Source: Clostridiales bacterium (GTDB lineage Bacteria; Bacillota; Clostridia; Lachnospirales; Lachnospiraceae). From it: 47,843 bases of DNA. Below the pieces are notes generated by a model. It had not been told where the DNA came from. It saw nothing but the letters and a program-made list of their open reading frames with translations, and ran no database searches. The DNA lies in contig JAHABX010000025.1 of assembly GCA_018376135.1 (NCBI GenBank), forward strand, positions 1 to 47,843, written 5' to 3'. Shown here one piece after another: positions 1-9,179 of this stretch (its first letter is position 1; the number at the start of each line of letters is the position of its first letter). The translations under genes and the position numbers were made by a program.

Positions 1-238
1 GGCATTTCACGGAAACCGGTTACGCAGACCTGTCTGCCGGTAAACGGGAGACGTGAGATGCCATATGGCGCTCTGACATGAGCGAAATTTTTCCGCTGCA
101 GCAGCGGCGGATCGGCTGCGCAGGCAGCCAAAATTGAGCTGCATGGCTGAACTGTTTTTCTACCCGGCGGCATTTCACGGAAACCGATTACGCAGACCTG
201 TCTGCCGGTAAACGGGAGACGTGAGACGCCATATGGCG
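1..238. repeat. Tandem hairpin-rich intergenic repeat, two copies, 168-bp period
   Basis: Bases 1-70 recur at 169-238 with only two visible differences (offsets 19 and 59). The repeat spacing is therefore 168 bp, and the first copy is cut by the window edge. In copy 1 the arms at 1-11 and 52-62 can pair over 11 positions with one G-U. An inner CAGAC/GTCTG stem lies between them. Each copy ends in the palindromic core GCCATATGGC, extended in copy 2 to GACGCCATATGGCGTC. Two more small stems lie between the copies: CGCTC/GAGCG at about 69-84 and CCGCTG/CAGCGG at 93-107. I see no coding potential. It lies downstream of the operon terminator. It could be a dispersed intergenic element or part of a longer array to the left. 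Confidence 0.75.
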
Positions 239-241
239 TCG

Positions 242-274
242 AAAAAAGGATCCGCATCTTTCCGATGCAGACCC
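242..274 (-). terminator. Rho-independent terminator of the injection-system operon
   Basis: On the minus strand an 11-bp stem (two G-U pairs) closes a GGAAA loop at 248-274 and is followed at once by six U (247-242). The structure starts 8 bases after the stop of the last operon gene. It fits the intrinsic-terminator pattern well and marks the 3' end of the operon. Confidence 0.85.
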
Positions 275-281
275 TTCCATC

Positions 282-1376
282 TTATCCCAATATATAATTT
301 CCGCCCAGCGCAAACCCTTCTGCCTTCGCCAGCGCCGGTGTGGACAGACAGCTGTTCTTATCCAGATAACAGTGCTGGTCCAGATGGCTGTTCCAGTCCA
401 GAAGAACCACGTTGCAGTGCATGCCGAAGGGGGTATAGTCCTCCAGCATCCCCGCCAGATCCCGTCCTGACAGGTCTTCTTTCGCATCCGCCATATTCAC
501 GATCACTGTAAAGGTATCCTCATTCCTGCCGAACAGACGCTCATAGTTTTCCAGAAGTCCCGCTTCCGCCTTCATCCAGTCATGCCATTTGAAATACTCC
601 ACCACCATGGCTTCTCTGCCTGTACAGAGCCGGATCATTCGGATCATGACCTCCTTTGTGCCTCTGCCGCACTGGATCTCCTGCAGATGCCTTAACAGAT
701 ATCTCATCTGTACCGGTAAAAATCCCCGTCCCCGATCCCAGTTCCCGGTCCATCCGGCAAACAGCGGCAGATTTTCATCCGGAGCCGTCTCATAGTCCAG
801 ATACCGGGGAATCTGATCCACTTCTCTCTCCAGATCCTCGTACATGCTCTGGAGCACCGCCATATAACGGTCAAAGAAGGAATTCCTTCCTGATGCCTGA
901 TAGATCTCCGGCAGATATTCTGTAAAGCTCCCGCCGGGGAACTCCGCACGAAATCCCTCCAGACGGAAACTGCTGTCAACGGCAGCTCCGAATACGCCAA
1001 TGCAGATCCACAGATATCTGCCGGTCAGCCCATGCAGAAGCATATCATCCGTATTGACCCTGCGCACATGGGAATGCTGCTTTAAAATCTCCTGCCAGTC
1101 CGCCGCACTTACCTCTTCTCCTGACAGCTCCTCTGTCAGATCCACGTTGGAGGCAGCTGCAACCACCTCATACTTGCAGTTCTGAAAGCTCCCGTCAAGA
1201 CAGAGTCTGTGCCATGTTCCGTCTGTATCCCCACAGTCGAACGCCGGCGCAAGATAAGCAAAATAGCCCCCTCCTTCTCCGGTCAGACGGTCATCCTGTG
1301 TAAGCTCCATCCGGTATCTTTTTCCTCTGCGCAGAGCAAGCCGGTAAAAATTCACCTTCTTCGCTTCCTGTACCAT
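282..1376 (-). CDS. Baseplate protein, P2 gpI-like phage tail protein
   Basis: The 364-residue product resembles the P2 gpI / tail-protein family, which forms the outer baseplate wedge and often connects to fibres. The recognisable part is the second half, from about residue 150: a 'YLPEIYQ' segment, then 'FFDRYMAVLQSMYEDLEREVDQIPRYLD' split by typical spacing, and 'LPLFAGWTG'. The first ~140 residues look like a separate beta-rich domain that I do not recognise. The start ATG at 1376 has a strong AAAGGAGGAG ribosome site about 9 bases upstream. It is the last gene of the operon, 27 bases after the second baseplate J-like gene. No fibre gene follows it, which is unusual because fibres normally come next in phage tails. 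The family call is from motif recognition only. Confidence 0.8.
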   Translation of the reverse strand: MVQEAKKVNFYRLALRRGKRYRMELTQDDRLTGEGGGYFAYLAPAFDCGDTDGTWHRLCLDGSFQNCKYEVVAAASNVDLTEELSGEEVSAADWQEILKQHSHVRRVNTDDMLLHGLTGRYLWICIGVFGAAVDSSFRLEGFRAEFPGGSFTEYLPEIYQASGRNSFFDRYMAVLQSMYEDLEREVDQIPRYLDYETAPDENLPLFAGWTGNWDRGRGFLPVQMRYLLRHLQEIQCGRGTKEVMIRMIRLCTGREAMVVEYFKWHDWMKAEAGLLENYERLFGRNEDTFTVIVNMADAKEDLSGRDLAGMLEDYTPFGMHCNVVLLDWNSHLDQHCYLDKNSCLSTPALAKAEGFALGGNYILG

Positions 1377-1403
1377 ATCCGGTGCTCCTCCTTTCTAACT
1401 GCA

Positions 1404-3251
1404 TCAGCCAAATTCCAGATCCACATTCCTGATGAATCCAAGCGCGTCCTCGTGAAGCAGGATATCGCCCCGCTCATTCTTATCCGCCGCTCTTCCCGTA
1501 CGCTCCAGCGCAAACTCCTGCACCTTTGCCACTCCCTCCAGCGCCTCCAGGCTGGTAAATATCTTACCATATGAGATCACTGCTCCGAAGGGATGTTTCT
1601 TCCTGTTATAATCGATCGCATTGTGCAGGCACTCCAGAACCGCTTCCCTGCCGCCCGGCACAGCCGGTTCCAGTACGATCCTGCCATGCACCTCTATCCC
1701 CACATAGGACGGAGATACAATATCAAGCTTTGTATTCAAAAGTCTCATGGGCTCCACATGCCGCCGGATCACCTTCTGATACATATCCGAAAGCTCTGGA
1801 CATGACCTGGTGCTGTATGGCTTGACCACAGCCACAACCTCGCTTGCGCTTCTCTTCTGCCCGTGCAGCTCTCCATATACCATACCAGGAATCACATGCA
1901 CCAGCTCCAGCATAAGTCCCGGAGTCCTGCGGATGATCGTCTCGTAATCTTCTGCAGATGCCATCCGGTTCTGGACAAAAAGCTCCTGTTCCATCCGCAC
2001 GATCATATCTCCAACACGTTCTCTTCTGCGGCCTCCCTGTGTGGCTTCCGGATTGGACACCTGATAATCCGCGGATGCCGGGCATTTTACCTCCCCTGCC
2101 TGCACATTTCCCTCTGACAGAAGAGAACTCACAAGCCCGGTCACATAGACCGACTTCTTCTGTTCCGGCACCGCTCCATGGATACCGTCGCCAAACCGGA
2201 TCATCTGCCGGTCTTCCTCATAGGTGAAGACCCGGTCCTTATAATCCGCCTGCTCCAGATCCTCTGTACAGCTCCATATCTCTCTTTCTCCATTTTCAGA
2301 CACCAGAAGAAGTGCGAAGCTGTACACGTCCGGATAATCAAACAAAAGCTCCTGTCCCGCGCAGCCGTCTGTACCTCCGATCCGAAATTCATCACGGAGC
2401 TCTCCGGCTTCACAGATCTTCTTCTGCTGTACTACCTTTATCGGATTCACATAAACCATTCCGATCCGGGGCAGCCTGTCACAGGTATCCTCTCTGAGAA
2501 TCCCACGGATATAATATGCCTTCTTCAGCCCGTCCGGATGCCGGAAGCTCTGCATATCCTCCGTAATCCGTACACTCAGGAAACCGCTCTTTAAAAAGCC
2601 GCAGGTTCCGTCCTCCACTTCCGCCAAAAGCCAGCCCTGCCCGGTATAGATCTCAAAGCTCACATCCGCAAGCCTGAAATCCTCTCCGAAGGGATTCCTT
2701 CTCTCATCCTGCTCCACGCAGATATAGATCCTGTCCCTGTCCTTCAGAGGCTTTTCAAAGCCGAAATACATGACGGCACGTTCCCTGAAGCCCTGGGCAA
2801 AGCCTTCTGCATATTCTCCGTCCGCACCGGCAAATGCGGTCATATCGATCCCCTGTCCGTCCACCTCATTGATAAAAGAACAAAAAGGATTGTATTCTCC
2901 GTCATAATCCTCTGCCGTCTCGAATGGGATCTCTCCTGCCAGAAGCTCTGTTCCCTTCGGGATCTTCGCCTTTCCGTCCGCCCGGGTAAGCACCACATAT
3001 CCCTCAGAAGCGCGTGCCGGCAAAGGCATGATCCCAAGAAGCTTCAGATATTTTTCCACATGGACATCCCCTGTGGCATTCATATAATAATTCAGCATGT
3101 CCGTCAGCCATGCATAGGTCTGCAGCACGGTGATTCCCGGATCATGGCTGTTATAATCAGTCCACTGGTCCGTCATGGACGGGATACGGCTCACCGCCCG
3201 CTGCATCATCTGTTCGTAGGTCAAATCATCAAGCTGCGGTACTTTTAACAT
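1404..3251 (-). CDS. Baseplate J-like protein (second, Afp12/Pvc12-type wedge subunit)
   Basis: A 615-residue protein with the N-terminal signature of eCIS baseplate J-like proteins: 'YNSHDPGITVLQTYAWLTDM' at about residues 33-52. The middle and C-terminal parts are typical of the family, including an 'RASAEDYETI'-like segment (here 'MASAEDYETIIRRTPG') near residue 430. Known family members form the wedge that surrounds the central spike and triggers sheath contraction. The start at 3251 lies inside the end of the upstream J-like gene (7-base overlap) with a GAGGTGAGCGC ribosome site. This points to translational coupling and equal stoichiometry of the two wedge proteins. Length is normal for the smaller of the two J-like subunits. 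Confidence 0.85.
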   Translation of the reverse strand: MLKVPQLDDLTYEQMMQRAVSRIPSMTDQWTDYNSHDPGITVLQTYAWLTDMLNYYMNATGDVHVEKYLKLLGIMPLPARASEGYVVLTRADGKAKIPKGTELLAGEIPFETAEDYDGEYNPFCSFINEVDGQGIDMTAFAGADGEYAEGFAQGFRERAVMYFGFEKPLKDRDRIYICVEQDERRNPFGEDFRLADVSFEIYTGQGWLLAEVEDGTCGFLKSGFLSVRITEDMQSFRHPDGLKKAYYIRGILREDTCDRLPRIGMVYVNPIKVVQQKKICEAGELRDEFRIGGTDGCAGQELLFDYPDVYSFALLLVSENGEREIWSCTEDLEQADYKDRVFTYEEDRQMIRFGDGIHGAVPEQKKSVYVTGLVSSLLSEGNVQAGEVKCPASADYQVSNPEATQGGRRRERVGDMIVRMEQELFVQNRMASAEDYETIIRRTPGLMLELVHVIPGMVYGELHGQKRSASEVVAVVKPYSTRSCPELSDMYQKVIRRHVEPMRLLNTKLDIVSPSYVGIEVHGRIVLEPAVPGGREAVLECLHNAIDYNRKKHPFGAVISYGKIFTSLEALEGVAKVQEFALERTGRAADKNERGDILLHEDALGFIRNVDLEFG

Positions 3252-6094
3252 GCGCTCACCTCAATGTATACCATATGCTCCCCATTCACTGCCATGAGGA
3301 AAGGATTCTTCACTTTCTCATAAAACTCATCCGTTACCGGAATCTCACTGCCATCCACCAGGACGGTCATTACGATCTTGGAAATATTACAGCCGGCGAT
3401 CCCGGTCCTCAGGCACGCGATTACCTGGGACACTCTCGGAAATTCCCCGATCTCCCAGCCTTTTCCTCCAATGCCTCCGTTCAGAGGATCAATAAACTGT
3501 TCTATGATCTCCTGCGCCTTATGCTGCATCTCATATGCCTGCTCCATGGATTCCTTTTCCAGCCACACCCTCACATTCAGCTTTACAAAATGAGGCTGAA
3601 TCAGATGGATGCTCCTGCCCATGGGGATCAGCGCACTGTCCTTTTCCAGCCGGTCACGAATGGATCTCTTAACCCGGGAAAATACATGGGCGCCTTTTTC
3701 ATACTCCTCCATCAGAACCGCCACCGTTACACTGCCGGGGCTGTCCTCGCCGGCAGCATTTACGCCGCTGCAGCATTTAACCCTCCGGACACCGTAGGAG
3801 ACCTGCGAAATGATATCAAAGAAATCCCGGCTGGTCACCGCCCGGTTTCTGGTCCTCAGCATCCCCGTCACCAGCCGCATTGCCGTATCCTCCGTGTAGC
3901 CGTCATAGCCTCCGTAGGTGGGAAACGGATTGATCACTCCGGATATGTACCGGATCGCTTCACCTGCCACATGAATCGCTCCTGCCGGAAGATTTGCAGC
4001 CGAGCCCGTATAGTTACTGTGCTCCACCCGGATCTGAGGTCCGTCTGCCGTTACCGGATAATTCACAAATGTGTTCTTGCGGAAATGCAGCGTTCCTTCC
4101 ACCATATCGATCTGGCAGGTCCTGCCGCCCTCATAGGAGCGTTCTGCTTTTTTCCACTGAATCCAGCAGGGACCCTCCTCTCCTGTCTCGCGCACCCATA
4201 CAGCAGCTTTCAGAAGATTCTGCTGAGACAGCTGAATATCCACCGCGTCCTCATGATTATCCAGATAAAATTCCTCTGTCACCGTATTCACATTTGCCAC
4301 CTGCGCCATATTAGGGTAGATCCCCCGGATGACCGGAAGCGCATGCTCCGGATTCTCCCGGTTATAGCTCAAAAACCGGAGCCAGAAGCCTTCCTTCCCA
4401 AACAGATTTCCATTCTTCATATCCTGCGGGATCATCAGCAGCATATTTCCCGCTCCGCAGAAGCCTCCGGTATGATCCACCAGCTTCACCGTCTGAAAGC
4501 CTCTCTCAGACAGATATTCCACCTGGAAATCCACCGGACGGTCGCTGTAATTCTCTATGTCAAAATACAGACTGAAGGGAGTTCCCGCTGCGGTTCTGTC
4601 AAATCCCAGATACATCGCCCTGCGTCCATGCTGTGTCTGATAGAAGGGCGTCATATTGCCTCCCGCCTGCAGCGCAGCGGTCACATCCTTTTCTTCAAAA
4701 TTATTTCTGGTCACCGCATAGGAAGCGTACTGCTCATGTTCCTCATAGGAATAAGAAAGCATAAGTGCCGAGATGACCGGACAGCGGTATACCGCCGGCA
4801 GATGGTAGATATTCTCCGCCTGCAGAAGCCTTGCCCGGATACGCCCTGTATAAGCACCCTCCTCATAATCTGCCATATCCTCCGGACAGAGGAAGCTCAG
4901 AGACACTTCTCCTTCCGTGGAGCCGTTGAACATGGAATTCATATGCTCTTCCCGGAACAGCCGTTTCCATCCGGTACGGCTTAAATATTCCCAGCAGACA
5001 TAATCCGCCGTCACCTCAGAGGAGCGGAGCGACAAGGGCTTCTTCGGCTTCTTCATGATCGCCTTATATTCCAGATCCATCTCCGGCATTTCCAGCGCTT
5101 CCTCATGGATCCGGTAGCTCAGATGAAACTGAAGCTTCACAAGAGCACCCTTACGTGCCAGTACCTCTTTATCATCAAATGCAAATTCATTGTAAAGTCC
5201 AAGGGGTTTTCCGAAAGGACTGAAGCCTCCTGCCGTCTCCTCAACTCCGTTTACATAGACCTCCTCCGGAATGATCCTCTCCCTCCTGCAGGACAGAGAC
5301 AGCGTATGAATATACAGCTTCGGGATCTCCTCCACACAGGAAAGCACCAGATAATATCCCTCCTTCTGCCCCAGCACTGCCTTCCGGGGGATATAATCCT
5401 CCATCCGCAGATGCACTGCGCCATCCAGAATCCGGGCTTCTTCAAAAATCCTCTCGGATCCTTCCGGCTCCAGTATGGACCACCGGACCTTTGGAGACAC
5501 CAGAAGCTCTAAAAGCTCCTCCTGATCCTTCTCGCTGACTGCCTGGACAGACACCGAAAAATCCAGCTCTCTCATCCAGGTAAAGATCTCATCAAAGCAC
5601 AGATACAGCCGATGCTCTGCCTTCTGTGCCCCCCTCAGTCCAAATGCGGTAAATGTCTCTCCATCAGACAGCTCATGCACAACGATTCTGTCCGAAGCAC
5701 GATCCGTCACTGCCGCACAGACCGGACGCACATCCGCTGCCGTGATACTGTGTTCTGTTTCAAACACGATCTCCCTGCCCTCTGCGTCCTCCGCGATCAC
5801 GGAAGTCCCCTTCGGAACCGGGACCATTCCCTCATATCCGGCAACCGGCTGGAACTGTACATAGCCGCCGGAAGCGCTGACAGGCTCCTTCAGCATGGAA
5901 TCGAACAGATTCAAATACTGCACCTGATGCTTGGGAACCACCCTGGCATAGCGTCTGCTGCATTCCTCCAGCATACTTCCGCACAGATCCGTCATCACAG
6001 ATCCGGGATCCTTTCCGTTCTGCTCATAGGCGAATTCCGGCACATAGGAGTTCATCAGCTTCTGCAGTTTTTCATATGTATTCTCCGTCTTCAT
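3245..6094 (-). CDS. Baseplate J-like protein (first, Afp11/Pvc11-type wedge subunit)
   Basis: A large baseplate protein of about 949 residues. The region near the C-terminus contains 'RAVTSRDFFDIISQVSYG' followed by 'VRRVKCCSG', the pattern seen in J-like proteins around the conserved core. The N-terminus 'EFAYEQNGKDPGSVMTDLC' resembles the second J-like gene's 'DPGITVLQTYAW' region. The open frame extends back to 6202, but that would overlap the gp25-like gene. I chose the ATG at 6094 (GAAGGGAAG about 9 bases upstream). An ATG at 6115 is also possible. It follows the gp25-like gene and overlaps the next J-like gene, the standard eCIS baseplate order. Most of the central part is unrecognised beta-rich sequence. 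Confidence 0.83.
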   Translation of the reverse strand: MKTENTYEKLQKLMNSYVPEFAYEQNGKDPGSVMTDLCGSMLEECSRRYARVVPKHQVQYLNLFDSMLKEPVSASGGYVQFQPVAGYEGMVPVPKGTSVIAEDAEGREIVFETEHSITAADVRPVCAAVTDRASDRIVVHELSDGETFTAFGLRGAQKAEHRLYLCFDEIFTWMRELDFSVSVQAVSEKDQEELLELLVSPKVRWSILEPEGSERIFEEARILDGAVHLRMEDYIPRKAVLGQKEGYYLVLSCVEEIPKLYIHTLSLSCRRERIIPEEVYVNGVEETAGGFSPFGKPLGLYNEFAFDDKEVLARKGALVKLQFHLSYRIHEEALEMPEMDLEYKAIMKKPKKPLSLRSSEVTADYVCWEYLSRTGWKRLFREEHMNSMFNGSTEGEVSLSFLCPEDMADYEEGAYTGRIRARLLQAENIYHLPAVYRCPVISALMLSYSYEEHEQYASYAVTRNNFEEKDVTAALQAGGNMTPFYQTQHGRRAMYLGFDRTAAGTPFSLYFDIENYSDRPVDFQVEYLSERGFQTVKLVDHTGGFCGAGNMLLMIPQDMKNGNLFGKEGFWLRFLSYNRENPEHALPVIRGIYPNMAQVANVNTVTEEFYLDNHEDAVDIQLSQQNLLKAAVWVRETGEEGPCWIQWKKAERSYEGGRTCQIDMVEGTLHFRKNTFVNYPVTADGPQIRVEHSNYTGSAANLPAGAIHVAGEAIRYISGVINPFPTYGGYDGYTEDTAMRLVTGMLRTRNRAVTSRDFFDIISQVSYGVRRVKCCSGVNAAGEDSPGSVTVAVLMEEYEKGAHVFSRVKRSIRDRLEKDSALIPMGRSIHLIQPHFVKLNVRVWLEKESMEQAYEMQHKAQEIIEQFIDPLNGGIGGKGWEIGEFPRVSQVIACLRTGIAGCNISKIVMTVLVDGSEIPVTDEFYEKVKNPFLMAVNGEHMVYIEVSAC

Positions 6095-6119
6095 GCTGCT
6101 CTTCCCTTCTTCCATAATG

Positions 6120-6533
6120 TTACAGTTCTCCGGTTCCTTCCTCCAGATAATACGGGAACACCAGATTGTTCGGGTTGTTCGTCGCCCGGATATAATAATC
6201 AATATTCAAATAGACGACTCCGTCAGACAGCTTCCGCTTATCCACGGAAACGCTTACATTCCGTATCCTCGGTTCAAAATCCACCAATGCATCCTCCACC
6301 TCGCGGATCAGCCGCCTCTCGAATGCAGCATCCGGAATGTCAAAGATATACTCCTGAAGGTTGCAGCCAAATTCCGGCAGCATGGCACGCTCCCCTTTCC
6401 GGGTCATGAGGATGATATAGATCGACTGCCGGATGTCCTCTTCACTTTCCGCCATCACAAAACGCCCGGTCACCGGGTCCACCTCCGGAGGAAATGCAAA
6501 TCCTCTTCCTAAAAAAGCTCTTGAATCATCCAT
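6120..6533 (-). CDS. gp25-like baseplate wedge protein (Afp9/Pvc9-type)
   Basis: The 137-residue protein matches the T4 gp25 / lysozyme-like wedge family: the 'LLPEFGCNLQEYIF' segment (here 'AMLPEFGCNLQEYIFD' at about residues 51-66) followed by 'LIREVEDALVDFEPRI'. In T4 and Pvc particles this protein joins the first sheath ring to the wedge. The N-terminus has the family's 'GRGFAFPPEVDPVTG' stretch. Length is normal. The gene lies between the spike gene and the baseplate J-like pair, as in other contractile tails. The start has an AGAGGGG ribosome site. Confidence 0.93.
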   Translation of the reverse strand: MDDSRAFLGRGFAFPPEVDPVTGRFVMAESEEDIRQSIYIILMTRKGERAMLPEFGCNLQEYIFDIPDAAFERRLIREVEDALVDFEPRIRNVSVSVDKRKLSDGVVYLNIDYYIRATNNPNNLVFPYYLEEGTGEL

Positions 6534-6560
6534 CTTACTGCCGCCCCTCTCTGTTTTTCA

Positions 6561-7340
6561 TCAGTTCACCTGGACTACTGCTCCTTTGAGTGCAAGCGGT
6601 CCTGATGCCTGCACCTGCACCTGTGCCTGACCTTTTACCTGCACCTGCGCACCCTCCATTTTCAGAGCTGCCGATGCCTTCAGACCAATCTCGTTGTTGG
6701 CATTTACATTTACCTTTGCTCCCTTTAAAGCAATGGCTCCGCTGCTCCCATCCATGGAGATCTCCGATTTTCCGGTCTTCAGAGTAATCTTCTTCTCTGC
6801 CGTGACGGATATCTCGCCTTTCTTATAATCCATCAGCATCTCATTCTTGCCGGCCTTGTCAGAAAGCCTGCACAGCTCCTTTTCATCATCTATGACAAGC
6901 ACGCTGCCCTTGGGAGTTGTCAGCGTGATGCTTTGCTTTCCGCCCTCATCATAGATGAGCAGATCCATGCCTCCCTTGGTCTTCCAGTGCTTCTTGAAAT
7001 TCTTATCGTCAAAGCTTTCGTTGACGATACCTGCACCGCTTGGGTAAAGGCTGCCCAGCAAAAAGGGTCTCTTCAGACTGCCGCCGATAAAACCGATCAA
7101 TACGATCTCATCGATCTCCGGCACACAATACGCACCGTAGGCATTCCCGGTATAGGGAGATAAAAGACGCACCCACTCACACATGTTTTTGCCGTTCTCC
7201 CACACGGTGAACTCCACCTTCACCATGCCCTTAAATTCCGGATTGTTATTCTCCACGACAGTTCCCTGTACAAAGCCGGGAACCCGCTGATTGTCGTAAT
7301 ATTCATTCTCGCTCTGCAGCAGATCTGTAATCGAATTCAT
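6561..7340 (-). CDS. gp5-like spike protein (VgrG C-half / phage baseplate protein V)
   Basis: The 259-residue protein carries an OB-fold gp5/gpV-type domain (residues about 20-110, with 'GMVKVEFTVW', 'WVRLLSPYTG' and 'PEIDEIVLIGF'). A repetitive beta-prism tail follows, in which alternating valine, glutamine and alanine recur up to the C-terminus ('VQVKGQAQVQVQASG'). In T4 and VgrG the trimeric tail is the membrane-piercing needle below the tube. The gene overlaps the gp27-like gene by four bases (ATGA), so the two halves of a VgrG are separate but coupled cistrons. In Afp8/Pvc8 they are normally one polypeptide. The spike tip is presumably the DUF4280 protein encoded at 15.7-16.0 kb. Confidence 0.88.
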   Translation of the reverse strand: MNSITDLLQSENEYYDNQRVPGFVQGTVVENNNPEFKGMVKVEFTVWENGKNMCEWVRLLSPYTGNAYGAYCVPEIDEIVLIGFIGGSLKRPFLLGSLYPSGAGIVNESFDDKNFKKHWKTKGGMDLLIYDEGGKQSITLTTPKGSVLVIDDEKELCRLSDKAGKNEMLMDYKKGEISVTAEKKITLKTGKSEISMDGSSGAIALKGAKVNVNANNEIGLKASAALKMEGAQVQVKGQAQVQVQASGPLALKGAVVQVN

Positions 7341-8434
7341 AGACTGTTCACTCCCGCCCTGAAAAATGTATGATATCCATCCTCGTTCAGCAAATGGCGC
7401 ACATAGGTAATGTAATACTTCCCGTTTCCCTGGGCGGACAGCTTATCCACCTCCACAAAACGCCCCGGAGCAAGCTCCGGTATTCCTATGCATTCACACT
7501 CGATCTCACCGAATTTCTCCTGAACACTGTCCATACGCGCCTGCGCTCTTGCCTTTGCCTCCGCAGCATCCTTTACACCCGGTTCATAGTACACCTGTTT
7601 TGATGTTCCCATCAGCTTATTGGCTGATGAGCCGCTGCTGAAGCTGCCTGATATGGTTACCTCTCCGCTGATCAGCTTTCCGCTGGTCTCATCAATGGAA
7701 CGTACCTCGATCTTCTTCACAAGCTGCTGACCTGAGATCATAAATCGGGCGTTCAGGATCCCCTCTCCGGGCGAAAGCTTCATAATGGACGAAGTCACCT
7801 TTTGTTTTTTGCGGAAATATGCCTTTCCCTGAATGATGAAGAACTCATACCCCTGCTTGGAGGCCTGCTCCGTGATCAGCTCATAATCTGTCATCATATG
7901 ACTGCGGATCACCGTATCCTCCTCCTTGCAGGCGTCGATCTCCTTGCCTGAAAGGTAACTGCTCACCGGCTGCTCACCCAGTACGGCGCTCACGATACCG
8001 TCGGCATTCTTCTTGTTGAAAAATTCCATCCGCCGGGTCTTCATCAGCAGTCCCTTTGCGTCCATACACTCTACCCGGACCCGGTAACTGCCGTCATCTG
8101 CTCCATACTGATATTCGATCTGGTTGATATAGCCTGTAAAAACAGACTCCCGTTTTACATAACCGACTTCAACTTCAACCTTTTCGCCAATCTGAAGCTT
8201 ATCTATATATTTTTTAAAATCTGTATTCTTCACTTCATAAGCGCCATCCACATAAAACACACAGCCTGACGCTTCATAACCGCTGGTCAGCTCCAGTTCC
8301 AGACTCCTGATATTGGCGCCTTCTCCTCTTACCAGCCTCGTGCTTCCCACCTTTACTTCCAGAGACGGAGCACGAAAATAACCATATTTTTTTTCCAGCG
8401 CCGAATAACTGGTGGCTGCACTCATCAGATCCAT
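7337..8434 (-). CDS. gp27-like baseplate hub (phage late control D / VgrG N-half)
   Basis: A 365-residue protein of the gpD/gp27 hub family. The hub is a trimer that adapts the six-fold tube to the three-fold spike. Supporting segments are 'VEVEVGYVKRESVFTGYINQ' at about residues 86-105, the following 'DGSYRVRVECMDAKGLLM', and a central beta-barrel with a 'YELITEQASKQGYEFFI' segment. The C-terminal part contains 'ELAPGRFVEVDKLSAQGNGK', typical of the domain that abuts the spike. The start ATG has a GGAGGAA site 5-7 bases upstream. It is directly coupled to the spike gene by a four-base overlap. Confidence 0.88.
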   Translation of the reverse strand: MDLMSAATSYSALEKKYGYFRAPSLEVKVGSTRLVRGEGANIRSLELELTSGYEASGCVFYVDGAYEVKNTDFKKYIDKLQIGEKVEVEVGYVKRESVFTGYINQIEYQYGADDGSYRVRVECMDAKGLLMKTRRMEFFNKKNADGIVSAVLGEQPVSSYLSGKEIDACKEEDTVIRSHMMTDYELITEQASKQGYEFFIIQGKAYFRKKQKVTSSIMKLSPGEGILNARFMISGQQLVKKIEVRSIDETSGKLISGEVTISGSFSSGSSANKLMGTSKQVYYEPGVKDAAEAKARAQARMDSVQEKFGEIECECIGIPELAPGRFVEVDKLSAQGNGKYYITYVRHLLNEDGYHTFFRAGVNSL

Positions 8435-8450
8435 GTCATTTCCTCCGTCC

Positions 8451-9179
8451 CTATAAAGCCGGGACTTTCAGTCTTTTTGTATGATCCAGCTTTCTCGGAT
8501 TCAGTATCCCGTTCTCTCTGGCAATCTCCTTCCAGTATGACGCATCATTGTATTCTGCGTCTGCCAGCATCCACAGCTCCTCTCTCTGGTTCAGCCTTCG
8601 GTATTTGGTCCGGTCCGGCGACTCCTTGGGATTCGCGTCAATGGCAGACAGGATACTTTTCTCCTCGCCTTCCAGATCCACATCCAGCTTCGCCCGGACC
8701 GGCATGCCGTTCCGGTTGAACATCTGATAGCTGATATTCAGGGAGGTCATATGCCCGTAAAATTCCATGCTTCCCCATGCAAAGGTTATAAGGGTCTGCT
8801 CATGCTGTTCCGGATTGATCTTCATCAGCATGGATATGCTTTTGCAGATCTTTGTCAGCTCCTCGTCATCATTCAGATAGCGGTCCAACCCCTTCGGTCT
8901 CTGGTATTCTGCCATATACGTGGACGTATCCAGTATCAGACTGACTTTCAGATTTGCAAGATTACTCTCTGCCGCCTGTGTATTCTCCGGCGTGGACTCT
9001 TCGCCGTGACCTGCGTTATTCTTGAATTTCAGACCTCTGCTGATGGAATATTCGCCGGGATTGAACTGTACCGGAATCGTGACCATCCTTTTCTCCTCCT
9101 GCGAATGAAAGGATAACGTGGCCCTTGCCAGATTACCGTCTCCGTATATCAGATTCTGTCTTTCACTTATGCTGCTCAT
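8451..9179 (-). CDS. LysM-type tube-spike adaptor (Afp7/Pvc7-like)
   Basis: The 242-residue protein has the N-terminal 'VTIPVQFNPGEYSISRG' segment characteristic of eCIS/phage tail adaptors ('FNP.EYS...'). Its C-terminal ~45 residues resemble LysM ('ELWMLADAEYNDASYWKEIA ... NGILNPRKL'). In Pvc and Afp this protein sits between the tube start and the hub. The ATG overlaps the stop codon of the coiled-coil gene upstream (TGATG), with a GGAGGGG site. Gene order (tape measure, LysM, gp27, gp5, gp25) matches contractile phages. Confidence 0.87.
   Translation of the reverse strand: MSSISERQNLIYGDGNLARATLSFHSQEEKRMVTIPVQFNPGEYSISRGLKFKNNAGHGEESTPENTQAAESNLANLKVSLILDTSTYMAEYQRPKGLDRYLNDDEELTKICKSISMLMKINPEQHEQTLITFAWGSMEFYGHMTSLNISYQMFNRNGMPVRAKLDVDLEGEEKSILSAIDANPKESPDRTKYRRLNQREELWMLADAEYNDASYWKEIARENGILNPRKLDHTKRLKVPAL

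Noticed and set aside
93..107. Terminator-like CCGCTG/CAGCGG hairpin in the left intergenic region
   Set aside because: Short stem with no U-run in the direction of transcription on either strand; more likely part of the intergenic repeat element.
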